Origin: Burkholderiaceae bacterium
GTDB taxonomy: Bacteria > Pseudomonadota > Gammaproteobacteria > Burkholderiales > Burkholderiaceae_C
DNA length: 53,506 nucleotides
Reading direction: 5' to 3'
NCBI GenBank assembly: GCA_023954035.1
Contig: JAMLIT010000025.1
Coordinates: 1 to 53,506 of the forward strand
Of the stretch, positions 30,990 to 40,659 are shown one piece after another. Numbering within the stretch: position 1 is the first letter of the stretch; every line of letters starts with the position of its first letter. Under the pieces are notes generated by a model. The model was not told the origin of the DNA, did no database searches, and was given only the letters and a program-made list of their open reading frames with translations. The translations under genes and the position numbers were made by a program.

Positions 30990-33900
30990 TCAGTGATACA
31001 CCCTAGCACCCTCACCAAACCCGGCCATATAAATGTGCGCAAACACGGCGTTGGCCTTGACGTTGATCTCGTCAGCGTCGTAGGCGCCTGACGGCAGGTG
31101 CGCAAACAGGTGCTTGATGATTTCGGCCTTGACCTGGGCCTGCGCCGTGGCCTTCTCGCGCCAGTGATCGATCTGCAGCTTGCCGCTGGCTAGGTTGTTC
31201 AACAACTCCTTCGCCACCTTCTTCATGGCGTCCCGGTCACCCTTGGTCAGGCTGTCCTTCTGCAACAGATCGAAAACGGCCAATTGGTCTTCGCTCTCCA
31301 GCCCCTCTCGCAGGTAACGCTTTTCTTCTTCGTTGAGGTTGTCGTTGAAGGTGAACAGGTCGTCCATCACCTTCTGGATTTCGGCGGCATCCTTGTCCTT
31401 GTTGTATTCCTGAACGATCTCCTGATAGCGCTCGTACAGGTCGACCCGGGTCGGGTTGCGCGCCACCATCATCGCCAGCCGCTCTTCGATTTTCTCCTTC
31501 AGGTTCAGGGTGACCACGTTCTTGAACGGCGATTTTTCAAACTCGGCCCGCAGTCGTGAAAAGTCGATGTTGGAGAGGTCGTACCGCGCATGGCCCTGGT
31601 TGGCCACGGCAGGCGCTGGTTTGCCGTCCGTCGTCAGTGCGGTGTCGACCACCTCGTACAAGTCCTGCAGCAGCGCGCTGACGTCGGGCGTTTCGCGTGC
31701 ATCCTGCAGCTTGTTGTAAATCGCATTGACGGCGCTTTCTTCCGCATCGAAGTCGAACAGTCCCGAGTGCGGGAACAGGCCCCGGTGGCGGGCCTGCACA
31801 TCCTCCACGATCACCTGATAGGTCTTGCGGCGCTCATCGCTCTCGCAGAGCAGATTTACGGCGACCAGGATCTGCTGCTGCTTGTCAAAGCCCTTGGCGG
31901 CAATCAGCCCATCCAGATCGAAGCCGAGATTCACCAGAAAGTCTCTGGCGGCTTTCAGGCTCTGGGCGTACTCGGCCAGCGCTTCCGAGTCGTCGCGCAC
32001 GGTGTTTTGCTCGCCTTCACCCTTGCCGGTGCCGGCGCGGTCACCCTGGGCAAACGTGGCCAGCGCCTTGCGCAGACTTTTGAGCATGCCGTTGTAGTCA
32101 ATGATCAGGCCGTGCTTCTTGCCCCCGCCCACACGGTTGACGCGGGCGATGGCCTGCATCAACGTGTGGCCCTGCATCGGCTTGTCGAGGTACAGCGTGG
32201 CCAGGCATTTCACGTCGAAGCCCGTCAGCCACATGGCGCAAACAATGGCGATGCGGAATGGGTTCTCGGCCTGCTTGAACTCCTTTTCCAAGTTGCGCTT
32301 GACCATCTTCTCGCGGTGTGGCGTGATGTCCAGCGGCTCGTCGCGAAAATTGCGCCACTTGGCGAATTCGGCCACCTCGCCCTGCTCCTGCGAAACCACC
32401 ACGCAGCATTCGGTGGCCTTCATCCATTCAACCTGTTCGCGGCGCTGTTGCAGAAGCTTCGGCAGGGCTTTGCGCTTGGCGACGAACAGCGCCTCCTCAG
32501 CGGCCACGCTCGCCTCCAACTGGGCGGCCTTCTCCTGCCATTTGGCTTTGACCAGATCGTGCATCTTCACGCAAGTGATCTTGTCCAAGCAGACCATCAT
32601 GGCCTTGCCGCCGCCGGTGTCGACTACCCTCCATCGCTGGTGGAAGTGATCGACGAAATCCTGAGCCACCTTTTCCAGGCGCGTGGGCGAAGTCAGGATG
32701 GGGTAGTCGCGCGCCAGCTCTCGGTAGAGCTTTTCCTCCTTCTCGTCGGTCCACGGATCGTCAAGCGTGGCTGCCTGCCGCGCAGCTTCGATGTGGTCCG
32801 CTATCCGTTCGCTGACCTTGGGGTCGACAATCTTCAGTTTTTCACCCCGGTTCTCGTAGAACAAGGGCAAGGTCGCGCCATCGGCCACCGCACGCTGGAA
32901 GTCGTAGATCGACACGTAGTCGCCAAACACTTCGCGCGTCAGCTGCTTCTCACCGGCATCGATCAGGGGCGTGCCGGTGAAGCCCAGGAACTTGGCTCGC
33001 GGTAGCCCCTTGCGCATGTTCAGCGCCAGGCGGCCGTACTGGGTGCGGTGCGCCTCGTCGCTGATGACAATGATGTCGTCACGCTCGGAATAGGCCTCCT
33101 TCACTAGCTCACGGTACTTCTGGATCAGGCCGAACACGTAGCGGCGGTTCTGGTCCCGCAGCATCTTACGTAGGGTTTCGCCGCTGGAGGCCTGGTCGGT
33201 CTTGCTGTTGGCGCGACCGGCATTGGTATAGGTGGAGGCGATCTGGTCGTCCAGCTCCGTGCGATCGGTGATCACCACAAAGGTGTAGCTGCCAGAGATC
33301 CGGCGGTGGATCTTCTCGGTCAGAAACAGCATCGAATACGACTTGCCCGAACCTTGGGTATGCCAGAACACGCCCAGTTGTCCAGCCTTCACCTCGGCCT
33401 TGATAGTCGGATCGACAGACATGAGGCGCTCGATCACCCGGTTGACGCCCAGATACTGGTGGTTGCGCGCCACGATCTTGTGCGTGCCCCCTTCGCTGGC
33501 ATCGAACAGCACGAAGTTTTCGACAATGTCCAGCAAACGGGCCTTGTCCAGCATGCCCTTGAGCAAGATGGGCAGCAGGGGTTGGTCCTTGCCAGGCTCC
33601 GGATCGTCCTCGTCCAACCGCTTCCAGCGATAGAAGTGCTCGCGGGTGCTGGTCAGCGAGCCGTACTGCGCATCGTGGCCGTTGGAGATCACCACCAGCG
33701 CATTCCAGTGGAACAGGTGCGCAATGGTGTCCAGGTAGTCGCTGTAGTTCTTTTTGTAGGCGCTGTCGATGTGCACTTCGAAGCGTTTGAGCTCGATGAA
33801 CACCAGCGGTAGGCCATTGACGTAGCCGATCACGTCTGGGCGACGCAACCACAGGCGCCCGCGCACCCACAGCTCGCGCACCGCCTGGTAGCGGTTGTTG

Positions 33901-34286
33901 TGAGGACGGTCGAAGTCGATCAGGCGCAGGCGCTTGTCCACCAAGCGGCCGGCTGCATTCCGATACTTCACCGGTACGCCATCGCGCAGCAGCTTGTACT
34001 TCTCTTCGTTGAGGGCGATCAGCGTCTTGGTGATGTCGTCCTGCAGCACCTGCGCCAGGGCCTGGCTGTAGGCCTCTGGCGGCAAGCCCGGGTTCAGGAG
34101 CTTCAGCGCGGCCAGCACCTCGCGGCAAAGCACCACCTCGGTGTCGTTGCTGCGGCCCAGAAGGCTGTCGGGCCCGAAATCCTCGTCGTCTTGGGCGAAC
34201 ACGGTTTGCCAGCCGAGCTGCTTTTCCAGCAGTTCGGCCGTCGGCGCCTGGATCAGCAGGTCTTCGGAATAGTCCTTCTTGGCCAT
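30990..34286 (-). CDS. hsdR: Type I restriction enzyme, HsdR subunit
   Basis: This 1098-residue protein has an N-terminal nuclease region (GLPLVFIELKRFEVHIDSAY contains the E-x-K of the PD-ExK site) and then a SF2 translocase with motif I TQGSGKSYSMLFLTEK and motif II ISDEAHRTQYG. Later motifs are FLGFTGTPLI and LDKPMQGHTLMQAIARVNRV. It cuts unmethylated DNA after ATP-driven translocation. It is the last gene of the operon; a separate promoter-like sequence precedes it. An in-frame GTG at 34307 is an alternative start. Confidence 0.95.
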   Translation of the reverse strand: MAKKDYSEDLLIQAPTAELLEKQLGWQTVFAQDDEDFGPDSLLGRSNDTEVVLCREVLAALKLLNPGLPPEAYSQALAQVLQDDITKTLIALNEEKYKLLRDGVPVKYRNAAGRLVDKRLRLIDFDRPHNNRYQAVRELWVRGRLWLRRPDVIGYVNGLPLVFIELKRFEVHIDSAYKKNYSDYLDTIAHLFHWNALVVISNGHDAQYGSLTSTREHFYRWKRLDEDDPEPGKDQPLLPILLKGMLDKARLLDIVENFVLFDASEGGTHKIVARNHQYLGVNRVIERLMSVDPTIKAEVKAGQLGVFWHTQGSGKSYSMLFLTEKIHRRISGSYTFVVITDRTELDDQIASTYTNAGRANSKTDQASSGETLRKMLRDQNRRYVFGLIQKYRELVKEAYSERDDIIVISDEAHRTQYGRLALNMRKGLPRAKFLGFTGTPLIDAGEKQLTREVFGDYVSIYDFQRAVADGATLPLFYENRGEKLKIVDPKVSERIADHIEAARQAATLDDPWTDEKEEKLYRELARDYPILTSPTRLEKVAQDFVDHFHQRWRVVDTGGGKAMMVCLDKITCVKMHDLVKAKWQEKAAQLEASVAAEEALFVAKRKALPKLLQQRREQVEWMKATECCVVVSQEQGEVAEFAKWRNFRDEPLDITPHREKMVKRNLEKEFKQAENPFRIAIVCAMWLTGFDVKCLATLYLDKPMQGHTLMQAIARVNRVGGGKKHGLIIDYNGMLKSLRKALATFAQGDRAGTGKGEGEQNTVRDDSEALAEYAQSLKAARDFLVNLGFDLDGLIAAKGFDKQQQILVAVNLLCESDERRKTYQVIVEDVQARHRGLFPHSGLFDFDAEESAVNAIYNKLQDARETPDVSALLQDLYEVVDTALTTDGKPAPAVANQGHARYDLSNIDFSRLRAEFEKSPFKNVVTLNLKEKIEERLAMMVARNPTRVDLYERYQEIVQEYNKDKDAAEIQKVMDDLFTFNDNLNEEEKRYLREGLESEDQLAVFDLLQKDSLTKGDRDAMKKVAKELLNNLASGKLQIDHWREKATAQAQVKAEIIKHLFAHLPSGAYDADEINVKANAVFAHIYMAGFGEGARVYH

Positions 34287-34315
34287 CTTCTTGTTTCCCT
34301 CCAGCACCCAGGCCC

Positions 34316-34345
34316 GCCATAGGTGGCGCCCGGCCGTCTTGTCAA
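34316..34345 (-). promoter_or_regulatory. Possible internal promoter for hsdR
   Basis: On the minus strand TTGACA (34345-34340) and TATGGC (34321-34316) are 18 bases apart, about 30 bases before the hsdR start, in the 173-base gap after the DUF3800 gene. The -35 is perfect and the -10 is poor. It would allow HsdR to be made separately from the methylase. Confidence 0.5.
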
Positions 34346-34459
34346 GTCATGGTCGATCCGCTACCATTTCGCGCAAATGGGTTGCGACTACGCCACCGGC
34401 GTTGGGCTTCCGAGACTTCTCGGGGGCCCTTCTGCTTTCTGGGGTGCGGTTTTCGCTGG

Positions 34460-35236
34460 TCAAGGAAACACCTTCAGTCCCACGCCCAGCTTGCTGCCGG
34501 TTTTGCCCCGGTAGAACTTCTCTTCCAGCACCTGCGCCGCCCTGTTGGCCTGTTCCGGCCGAAGCACCGACAAGCCAATGGGCCGCGCCGTGAGGTCCGC
34601 CAGCTGCAGGCCTTCCGAGTTGGTTTTCTTGTCGGCAATGATCAGGTCGAACGGCAAGGGGCGGTGGAAGTAGTTCGCACCGTCACGGATGCGGCGAAAC
34701 TCCAGCTCAAGCTCCAGATCTTCCTGGGCGCCGCGTGCCTCGCAGACGATGTGGGTGACCGTCCCGTGCTGGCCAGCCTCGCACAGCAGCTCGAATAGAC
34801 TTTGCAAGCCCATGGCCAGCGCCAGGTGGTAGGCATGCCCTGGCGAATCCGAAGCTTTCTTGAGGCGGGTTTTGTCGATGACGGCAGCCACCAACTGAAA
34901 ATCGGCCTGCGCAATGGTGCCGGTCACGTCGTCCAGAAACTGTTCGCGCGGCACCTGCATCAAATGGGCAAACGCCCCACGGCGGCGGCGCATGTCCGAC
35001 TCGTGCAGCACCACCATGTCGTGCCCGAAAGCGGCAAACTTCAAGCGCCGCAGCGCGGGCGCCACCTGCTCGTTGTAAACCGCCTTGCGAAACACACAGA
35101 ACGACAACACAAACAGCGGATAGCGCGGGTTGATGGACGTGAGGCTGTGGTCACCGCTTTCGTCCACGTAGACAATGTAGTCGCTGTGGCCGACGCCGGC
35201 CCGAGGGATGACGTAACTCGCCACCGGTTCGGTCAT
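34460..35236 (-). CDS. DUF3800 protein embedded in the type I RM operon
   Basis: This 258-residue protein has the DUF3800 signature: YIVYVDESGDHSL at the start and IADKKTNSEGLQLADLTARP near the end. The Asp and Glu residues resemble an RNase-H-like nuclease fold. The family turns up in defence islands; its function is unknown. It overlaps hsdS by four bases and precedes hsdR, so it is produced with the restriction enzyme. Confidence 0.85.
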   Translation of the reverse strand: MTEPVASYVIPRAGVGHSDYIVYVDESGDHSLTSINPRYPLFVLSFCVFRKAVYNEQVAPALRRLKFAAFGHDMVVLHESDMRRRRGAFAHLMQVPREQFLDDVTGTIAQADFQLVAAVIDKTRLKKASDSPGHAYHLALAMGLQSLFELLCEAGQHGTVTHIVCEARGAQEDLELELEFRRIRDGANYFHRPLPFDLIIADKKTNSEGLQLADLTARPIGLSVLRPEQANRAAQVLEEKFYRGKTGSKLGVGLKVFP

Positions 35237-36477
35237 GCCGTGGCCTCCTCGTGCAGGCGGATACCGGACACATCAAGCTGGCCGGACATCAGTTTGGGGA
35301 GCAGCAGGTCGCGGGCGCGTGCGAGTTGCTCATTCTGATTGCAGAGGGTCTCAATCTGAGTAAACGAGTCCTTGACCGCCTGCTCAAACTGAGCCAGGAC
35401 AGGTTGAGGTGGTTGCAGGGTAATAAGCTGGTCAAAGCATTTCGGATTGACCCGCTGTCGCCCGTCTGACCCTGCCATGCTGCGAATCGCGTGCTCGCGG
35501 AAGTTGGCCTCGCGAGCCATGCAATAAACCCACCACGGATTGACAGTAGCGCTTCGTAGCACGATGAATTCGGTCGATCCGCTCGCGACCGCGTTCTCGT
35601 CCTCCAGAAACTGCACGAATCCGGTCTTGCCGTTTTCTGTGCAAGGTGTAATTCGGGCGAACAGCGTGTCACCGTTCTTGAACTTTGCGCCCCCACCGAT
35701 CACCCGCATCGAAGGATTGCCAATGACCATTGAGGTTTCCGAGAGCGCCGACATTTCGATGAAGGGGCGCTCAATGTCTTTGATGAACGGTGTGCGCGGA
35801 TTGATTTCCACGAGGTCGGCAAAGGTCGCAGATTGCCACCCCTCCGGCACCCCGTCCTTCACAACCACCGACTCATGACCAGGAAAGCGCAGGTGCACGA
35901 ACCACTCGCGATACAGGCGGCGGGCCGCGTCTTCGAGCAAGGCGATGCGACGCTGGTTGGTGGCAATCAGGTCATCGTAGGCTGACAGCACTGCCGCAAT
36001 CCGTTTTTGTTCCTGCAAATCAGGAACCAACACCTCGAATTCCGGGAATGTGGTCAAGGGAATGCGATCAACCGTCGCACCTGTCAGTGTGTTCGCCTCC
36101 ATCTGCGCACGCCACCTGGGCGAAAAGAAGCAGTAGAAGAGAAAGCGATGGTCGATTTGGGATGGATCTGGGCGTATCAGTGCTGTGCGTCGCCCCAAGC
36201 AGCACCTGAACCCGTCTGGAATGATCGCGTAACGGTTCAGCGTGGCTTCGTAGGTGAAGACGATGTCATTGGGCTGCGGCGTGACGCGGCGTGTCCACTT
36301 CGCCAGATCGCGTTCAGCTACCCATCTGGCGGCTGTCACATCGATCCGCCCGTCTGGCAGCAGGTTCGGTATACCGAGAAATACCGCAGAGCCCTCGTCG
36401 TGGAGTTCCGGGGTTGCATGGGGGCCGTCGTACACGCCAACGGATATCTCCCGGATCGTCTTCACCACCGCTGTCAT
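35233..36477 (-). CDS. hsdS: Type I restriction enzyme, specificity subunit HsdS
   Basis: This 414-residue protein has two target-recognition domains (about 1-150 and 200-350). They are separated by a conserved coiled region (QKRIAAVLSAYDDLIATNQR) and a matching one at the end (ARARDLLLPKLMSGQLDV). It chooses the DNA sequence for methylation and cutting. The recognition sequence cannot be predicted. It overlaps hsdM and the DUF3800 gene by four bases each. Confidence 0.93.
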   Translation of the reverse strand: MTAVVKTIREISVGVYDGPHATPELHDEGSAVFLGIPNLLPDGRIDVTAARWVAERDLAKWTRRVTPQPNDIVFTYEATLNRYAIIPDGFRCCLGRRTALIRPDPSQIDHRFLFYCFFSPRWRAQMEANTLTGATVDRIPLTTFPEFEVLVPDLQEQKRIAAVLSAYDDLIATNQRRIALLEDAARRLYREWFVHLRFPGHESVVVKDGVPEGWQSATFADLVEINPRTPFIKDIERPFIEMSALSETSMVIGNPSMRVIGGGAKFKNGDTLFARITPCTENGKTGFVQFLEDENAVASGSTEFIVLRSATVNPWWVYCMAREANFREHAIRSMAGSDGRQRVNPKCFDQLITLQPPQPVLAQFEQAVKDSFTQIETLCNQNEQLARARDLLLPKLMSGQLDVSGIRLHEEATA

Positions 36478-38672
36478 CCCAGCAACTCCTCAAAGTTGCC
36501 AGCAATCCGCCCCGCCAGTTCCACCGCCTTGTCGTTCAGGCCGGCCAGCTCGTCGTGGATTTCGCGCAACTTTTCGGCGAAGTCGTCCTCGTCTTCGGCG
36601 GCTGCCGCCGCTGCGCCCACGTAGCGCCCCGGCGTGAGCGAATAGTCGTTGGCGGCGATCTCGTCCAGCGTGACGGCCTTGCACAGGCCGGGCACGTCTT
36701 CAAACCAGCCGTTGGGAAAGCGGCTTTGTATCCAGTGGGCCTGGTGGATGAAATAAATGGCCTGCCTGAGCGCCTCCAGCACCTCGTCGCGCACCGTGGG
36801 GGGCTCGTTCTTTTTGCTGTCTGCTGCCAGCAGGGCGCGCCGCACCGCGCGGAAATCCTTGCCGTCCATGCCTTTGAACTGGCGTGCGCGCAGGGTTTTG
36901 TCTGCCGTATCCAGCAGCTTGAGCCATTGCTTGTGGCGTGCCTCCAGCGCTTTGGACATTTGCTTGAGCAGTGCGACCAGCCCGTCAAAGCCGCCCAAGC
37001 CATGCTGAACGGAAAGGTGGTGGTCGTAGCTGCCCTGTACAAGGTGGCTGCCGTTGATGGGCGCAACCCTCTGGCTCACCTCGGCTGCGGCTTGCAACAG
37101 TTGTGGCACGGATGCTGCCAAGGGCGTTACAAGCGCCACACCGAGTTCATTTTGAAAGCTTGCCCATGCCTCGGGCGTGATGTGCATGTCGGTGCCATAT
37201 CCGGCATTGAGTTCATCCAGCACAGCGTTGTCAGCAAACCGCTGTAGCAGGCGGGCTGCGTCGTCCACAGCGGCGCTGTCTGCCGCCATGCGCTCTGGCA
37301 GACAGTCCAGCCAGTGCGCCGCCAGCCGCTGATACCGGTGAATGAGCGAGGTCACCTTTTCGATTTCGCCCCGATACAGCCAGACGATGGCGTTGAGGTT
37401 GGCGAGTTGCTCGTCGGTGAAGACGTGCGAGCGTGCCGAGACGACGTGGTACACGTTGCGCGCGTCGATCATCAGCACCTGGTCTTGCAGGTCCTGCGGC
37501 TTGCCCTTGTCGAAGAACCACAGCGTGCAGGGCAGGCTGCGGGTGTAGAAAAACTTGTTGCCGATGGCCATCATCACGTCGACGTGGCCGGTCTTGCCCA
37601 ACTTTTCGCGGATGTCGCGGTCTTTGTTGCCAGCATCCGAGGCGCTGGACGCCATCACGAAACCGGCGCGGCCCGTGTCGTTCAAATAGGCGTAGAAATA
37701 CTGAATCCACAGGCTGTTGGCGTTGCTGATGGCACCGGTCTTGGCGTTGGTGCCGGGCAGGCCGAAGGGCAGGCGCCCGCTGTCGCTGGCCTGGCCTTCC
37801 ACTTTCTTGGTGTCCACACCGTCCACGTTAAAGGGCGGGTTGGCCATGACGAAATCGCACTGGCCGATGAGGTGGTCCACCTGGTCGTAAAAGGTGTTGC
37901 CCTGGCGGATGTTGGAGGCGTCCAGCCCGTGCACCACCAGGTTCATGCGCGCGAGCTTGGTGTTGGTGTCGCTCTTTTCCTGGCCGTGGAAGGTGACGGT
38001 GTCGTTGGCCTGCTGGTGCCGCACGTCTTCGATGAAGTGGCCGGTTTGCACAAACATGCCCGCCGAGCCGCAGGCCGGGTCCAGCACCAGGCCGTGGTCC
38101 GGCTCGATGATGTTCACGATCATGCGCACCAAAGATGGCGGCGTGAAGAACTCGCCGCCTTCCTGCGCGCCGCTCATGGCGAACTTGTTGAGGAAGTATT
38201 CGTAGATTCGGCCGAACACGTCGCCCGTGGCGCTCTTGATGGCCGGGCGGTCGAAGATCTTCACCAGTTCGGCCAGCAGGTCAATCTCGAAGGCCGGGTA
38301 GCCGCGCGGCAGCGCGCCCTTCAGCACCTCATATTCGGCCTCAATCACGTCCATGGCGCGGTCGATCACCTCACCCACGTTCGCCCCTTGCGGAAGGCTG
38401 GCGATGGGGTCAAAGCGCGCTGCTTCGGGAAGGTAGATGGCGGCCTTGCCCTGAAAGCCCAGCTTGATCAGTGTCTCACGCTGGGCGGCCGGCACCTGCG
38501 GTGGAATGTCGGCCTCGATTTCGGGGAGGTAGGCCTTGAAGCGGTTGTCGGCGTGGCGCAGGAAGATCAGGCCAAGCACCGGCATCGCGTATTCGGCGGC
38601 GGTGAGCTTGGAGTTGGCGCGCAGCTGGTCGGCGGCCTCCCAGAGTTCGTTTTCGAGTTGCTGGACGTTCAT
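36474..38672 (-). CDS. hsdM: Type I restriction-modification DNA methylase HsdM
   Basis: This 732-residue protein starts with an HsdM N-terminal helical domain (VQQLENELWEAADQLRANSK). It carries N6-adenine methylase motif I (LDPACGSAGMFVQTGHF) and catalytic motif IV (ANPPFNVDGVD). The long C-terminal part (about 430-732) contains AANDYSLTPGRYVG. It methylates adenine using S-adenosylmethionine. It follows the HTH gene with no gap and overlaps hsdS. Confidence 0.95.
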   Translation of the reverse strand: MNVQQLENELWEAADQLRANSKLTAAEYAMPVLGLIFLRHADNRFKAYLPEIEADIPPQVPAAQRETLIKLGFQGKAAIYLPEAARFDPIASLPQGANVGEVIDRAMDVIEAEYEVLKGALPRGYPAFEIDLLAELVKIFDRPAIKSATGDVFGRIYEYFLNKFAMSGAQEGGEFFTPPSLVRMIVNIIEPDHGLVLDPACGSAGMFVQTGHFIEDVRHQQANDTVTFHGQEKSDTNTKLARMNLVVHGLDASNIRQGNTFYDQVDHLIGQCDFVMANPPFNVDGVDTKKVEGQASDSGRLPFGLPGTNAKTGAISNANSLWIQYFYAYLNDTGRAGFVMASSASDAGNKDRDIREKLGKTGHVDVMMAIGNKFFYTRSLPCTLWFFDKGKPQDLQDQVLMIDARNVYHVVSARSHVFTDEQLANLNAIVWLYRGEIEKVTSLIHRYQRLAAHWLDCLPERMAADSAAVDDAARLLQRFADNAVLDELNAGYGTDMHITPEAWASFQNELGVALVTPLAASVPQLLQAAAEVSQRVAPINGSHLVQGSYDHHLSVQHGLGGFDGLVALLKQMSKALEARHKQWLKLLDTADKTLRARQFKGMDGKDFRAVRRALLAADSKKNEPPTVRDEVLEALRQAIYFIHQAHWIQSRFPNGWFEDVPGLCKAVTLDEIAANDYSLTPGRYVGAAAAAAEDEDDFAEKLREIHDELAGLNDKAVELAGRIAGNFEELLG

Positions 38673-38891
38673 TCAATCGTTCTCGTCGTTTTTTTCGGAG
38701 CTGGCCGCAGCCCCCTCGTCGGCCCCGCCCGTGCGCACCCATTCATCCACCTCGGATAACTGGAACTTCCACAGCCGTCCGATCTTGTGTGCGGGCAGGC
38801 CTTTACGCTCCCGCCAGCGGTAAACGGTGTCTTTCACAACGCCCAGATGCCGGGCGACATCAATCGCTGTGACCCACGGTTCGGCGTTCAT
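38673..38891 (-). CDS. Helix-turn-helix (excisionase-type) protein at the head of the RM operon
   Basis: This 72-residue protein has an HTH_17-type winged helix (WVTAIDVARHLGVVKDTVYR, then IGRLWKFQLSEVDEWVRTG). Proteins like this often lead type I RM operons and probably control their transcription. It ends directly against the hsdM ATG. Confidence 0.88.
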   Translation of the reverse strand: MNAEPWVTAIDVARHLGVVKDTVYRWRERKGLPAHKIGRLWKFQLSEVDEWVRTGGADEGAAASSEKNDEND

Positions 38892-39101
38892 GGCATTGGT
38901 GCTCGGCGTATGGCCTCAAAGTCGTTTTAAATCGTCATCAGTCTACCAAGCGGTGGAAGTAGCGCCCCCATCACCCCTGCCGGAAGCTGGTGAAGCGGAA
39001 AGGTGAGTTCTTGCCCAAATTGGGGCAATGGGATACCGGATCGAAATAGCGATGGATGTCCAAAGTCAGCCTACGTCACCCAACAACAGCCAATTGGTCG
39101 C

Positions 39102-39123
39102 GGCATACCAAATGGCATACCAA
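39102..39123. repeat. Pair of 10-bp direct repeats near tRNA-Ser
   Basis: GGCATACCAA occurs at 39102-39111 and 39114-39123, a 12-bp period, in a 285-base stretch (38892-39176) with no gene. The spacing is like the repeat pair beside the island integrase at 12688-12707. It may be the scar of an integrative element that brought the RM operon to this tRNA. Confidence 0.45.
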
Positions 39124-39140
39124 TCAGAGCAAAAAACAAA

Positions 39141-39171
39141 AAAGCCTAAGTGAATCAATCACTTAGGCTTT
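39141..39171 (-). terminator. Terminator of tRNA-Ser
   Basis: AAAGCCTAAGTGA (39141-39153) pairs perfectly with TCACTTAGGCTTT (39159-39171). On the minus strand it is followed by a T-rich tract. It lies six bases after the tRNA-Ser CCA. Confidence 0.9.
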
Positions 39172-39176
39172 TCATC

Positions 39177-39269
39177 TGGCGGAAACGGAGGGATTCGAAC
39201 CCTCGATGAGGCTCTACACCCCATACTCCCTTAGCAGGGGAGCACCTTCGGCCACTCGGTCACGTTTCC
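39177..39269 (-). tRNA. tRNA-Ser(GCT)
   Basis: On the minus strand the sequence runs from GGAAACGTGACCGAGTGGCC to CGTTTCC followed by an encoded GCCA. It has the long variable arm of serine tRNAs and the anticodon loop CTGCTAA. It reads AGC/AGT codons. It is the boundary between core DNA (lysC side) and the restriction-modification island. Confidence 0.95.
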
Positions 39270-39314
39270 AATCCTGCCATTATGCCCGAAGATCGCGGGT
39301 TCACCACCCTCCGA

Positions 39315-40583
39315 TCAGGCGGTCTGCTGGTCCAGACCAAAGGCCGTGTGCAGGGCGCGCACGGCCAGTTCCAGGTACTTTTCGTCGATGACGACCGAGG
39401 TCTTGATCTCGGACGTGGAGATCATCTGGATGTTGATGCCTTCTTCGCTGAGCACGCGGAACATCTTGCTGGCCACACCCACGTGGCTTCGCATGCCGAT
39501 GCCCACGATGCTGACCTTGCAGATGTTCGGGTCGCCGACCACTTCCTGCGCGCCCATGGCCGGCGCCACCGCTTCGCGCAGCAGGTCGAGCGTGCGCTGG
39601 TAGTCAGCCTGGCCCACGGTGAAGCTGAAGTCGGCCTTGCCCTCTTTGCTGATGTTCTGGATGATGACGTCGACCTCAATGTTCGCATCGGCCACCGGGC
39701 CCAGGATGCGGTACGCAATGCCGGGGGTGTCGGGTACTCCCAGCACCGAAACCTTGGCTTCGCCGCGATTGAATGCGATGCCGGATACGACGGCTTGTTC
39801 CATTTTTTCGTCTTCCTCAAAAGTGATCAATGTGCCCGACTGCATCTCTTCGGCCAGGTCGATGTCCCAGGGCGTGAAGCTCGAGAGCACGCGGATGGGC
39901 ACCCGGTATTTGCCGGCAAATTCCACCGAGCGAATTTGCAGCACCTTGCTGCCCAGGCTGGCCATTTCCAGCATTTCTTCGAAACTCACGGTGTGCAGAC
40001 GCCGTGCGGCGGGCACCACGCGCGGGTCGGTGGTGTAGACGCCGTCGACGTCGGTGTAGATGAGGCACTCGTCCGCACCCATGGCGGCTGCAATGGCCAC
40101 CGCGGACGTATCGGAGCCGCCGCGGCCCAGCGTGGTGATGTTGCCCAGTTCGTCGATGCCCTGAAAGCCGGTGACGATGACCACACGGCCGTCGTCCAGG
40201 TCGGCGCGCACCCGCTCGCTGTCGATCGACTCGATGCGCGCCTTGGTGTGGCTGCTGTCGGTGCGCACGGGCACCTGCCAGCCGGCGTAGCTGACCGAAT
40301 CCATTCCCTCGGCCTGCAGCGCAATGGCCAGCAGCGCCGACGAGGCCTGTTCCCCCGTGGCCGCCAGCATGTCGAGTTCACGGTGGTAAGCGGCGCTGGG
40401 GCGCTGGGGCGCCAGCTCGGCGGCGAGCGCCAGCAGGCGGTTGGTTTCGCCACTCATGGCGCTGGGCACGACCACGATCTGATGGCCTGCGCGCGCCCAT
40501 TTGGTCACGCGGCGCGCCACGTTGCGGATGCGCTCGGGCGAGCCCATGGAGGTGCCGCCGTATTTATGAACAATCAGGGACAT
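39315..40583 (-). CDS. lysC: Aspartate kinase
   Basis: This 422-residue protein opens with MSLIVHKYGGTSMGSPERI, has the kinase-domain GRGGSDTSAVAIAAAMGADE, and two C-terminal ACT domains (about 265-410; VSVLGVPDTPGIAYRILG). It catalyses the first step of lysine, threonine and methionine synthesis and is feedback-inhibited through the ACT domains. The start is ATG at 40583; the open frame further upstream has no homology. An internal start giving a beta subunit (near MEQAVVSG) is possible. Confidence 0.96.
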   Translation of the reverse strand: MSLIVHKYGGTSMGSPERIRNVARRVTKWARAGHQIVVVPSAMSGETNRLLALAAELAPQRPSAAYHRELDMLAATGEQASSALLAIALQAEGMDSVSYAGWQVPVRTDSSHTKARIESIDSERVRADLDDGRVVIVTGFQGIDELGNITTLGRGGSDTSAVAIAAAMGADECLIYTDVDGVYTTDPRVVPAARRLHTVSFEEMLEMASLGSKVLQIRSVEFAGKYRVPIRVLSSFTPWDIDLAEEMQSGTLITFEEDEKMEQAVVSGIAFNRGEAKVSVLGVPDTPGIAYRILGPVADANIEVDVIIQNISKEGKADFSFTVGQADYQRTLDLLREAVAPAMGAQEVVGDPNICKVSIVGIGMRSHVGVASKMFRVLSEEGINIQMISTSEIKTSVVIDEKYLELAVRALHTAFGLDQQTA

Positions 40584-40659
40584 GGGAAATCGGTTGCGAC
40601 GGGAACCAGACTGCGCGGCGCAGGTTGCAAGACGTTTTGGGGCGCCGCCGGTTCCCTGC

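Noticed and set aside
40584-40659. Lysine riboswitch in front of lysC
   Set aside because: The gap to tilS is only 76 bases with no lysine-riboswitch-like structure, and such switches are not expected for this group.
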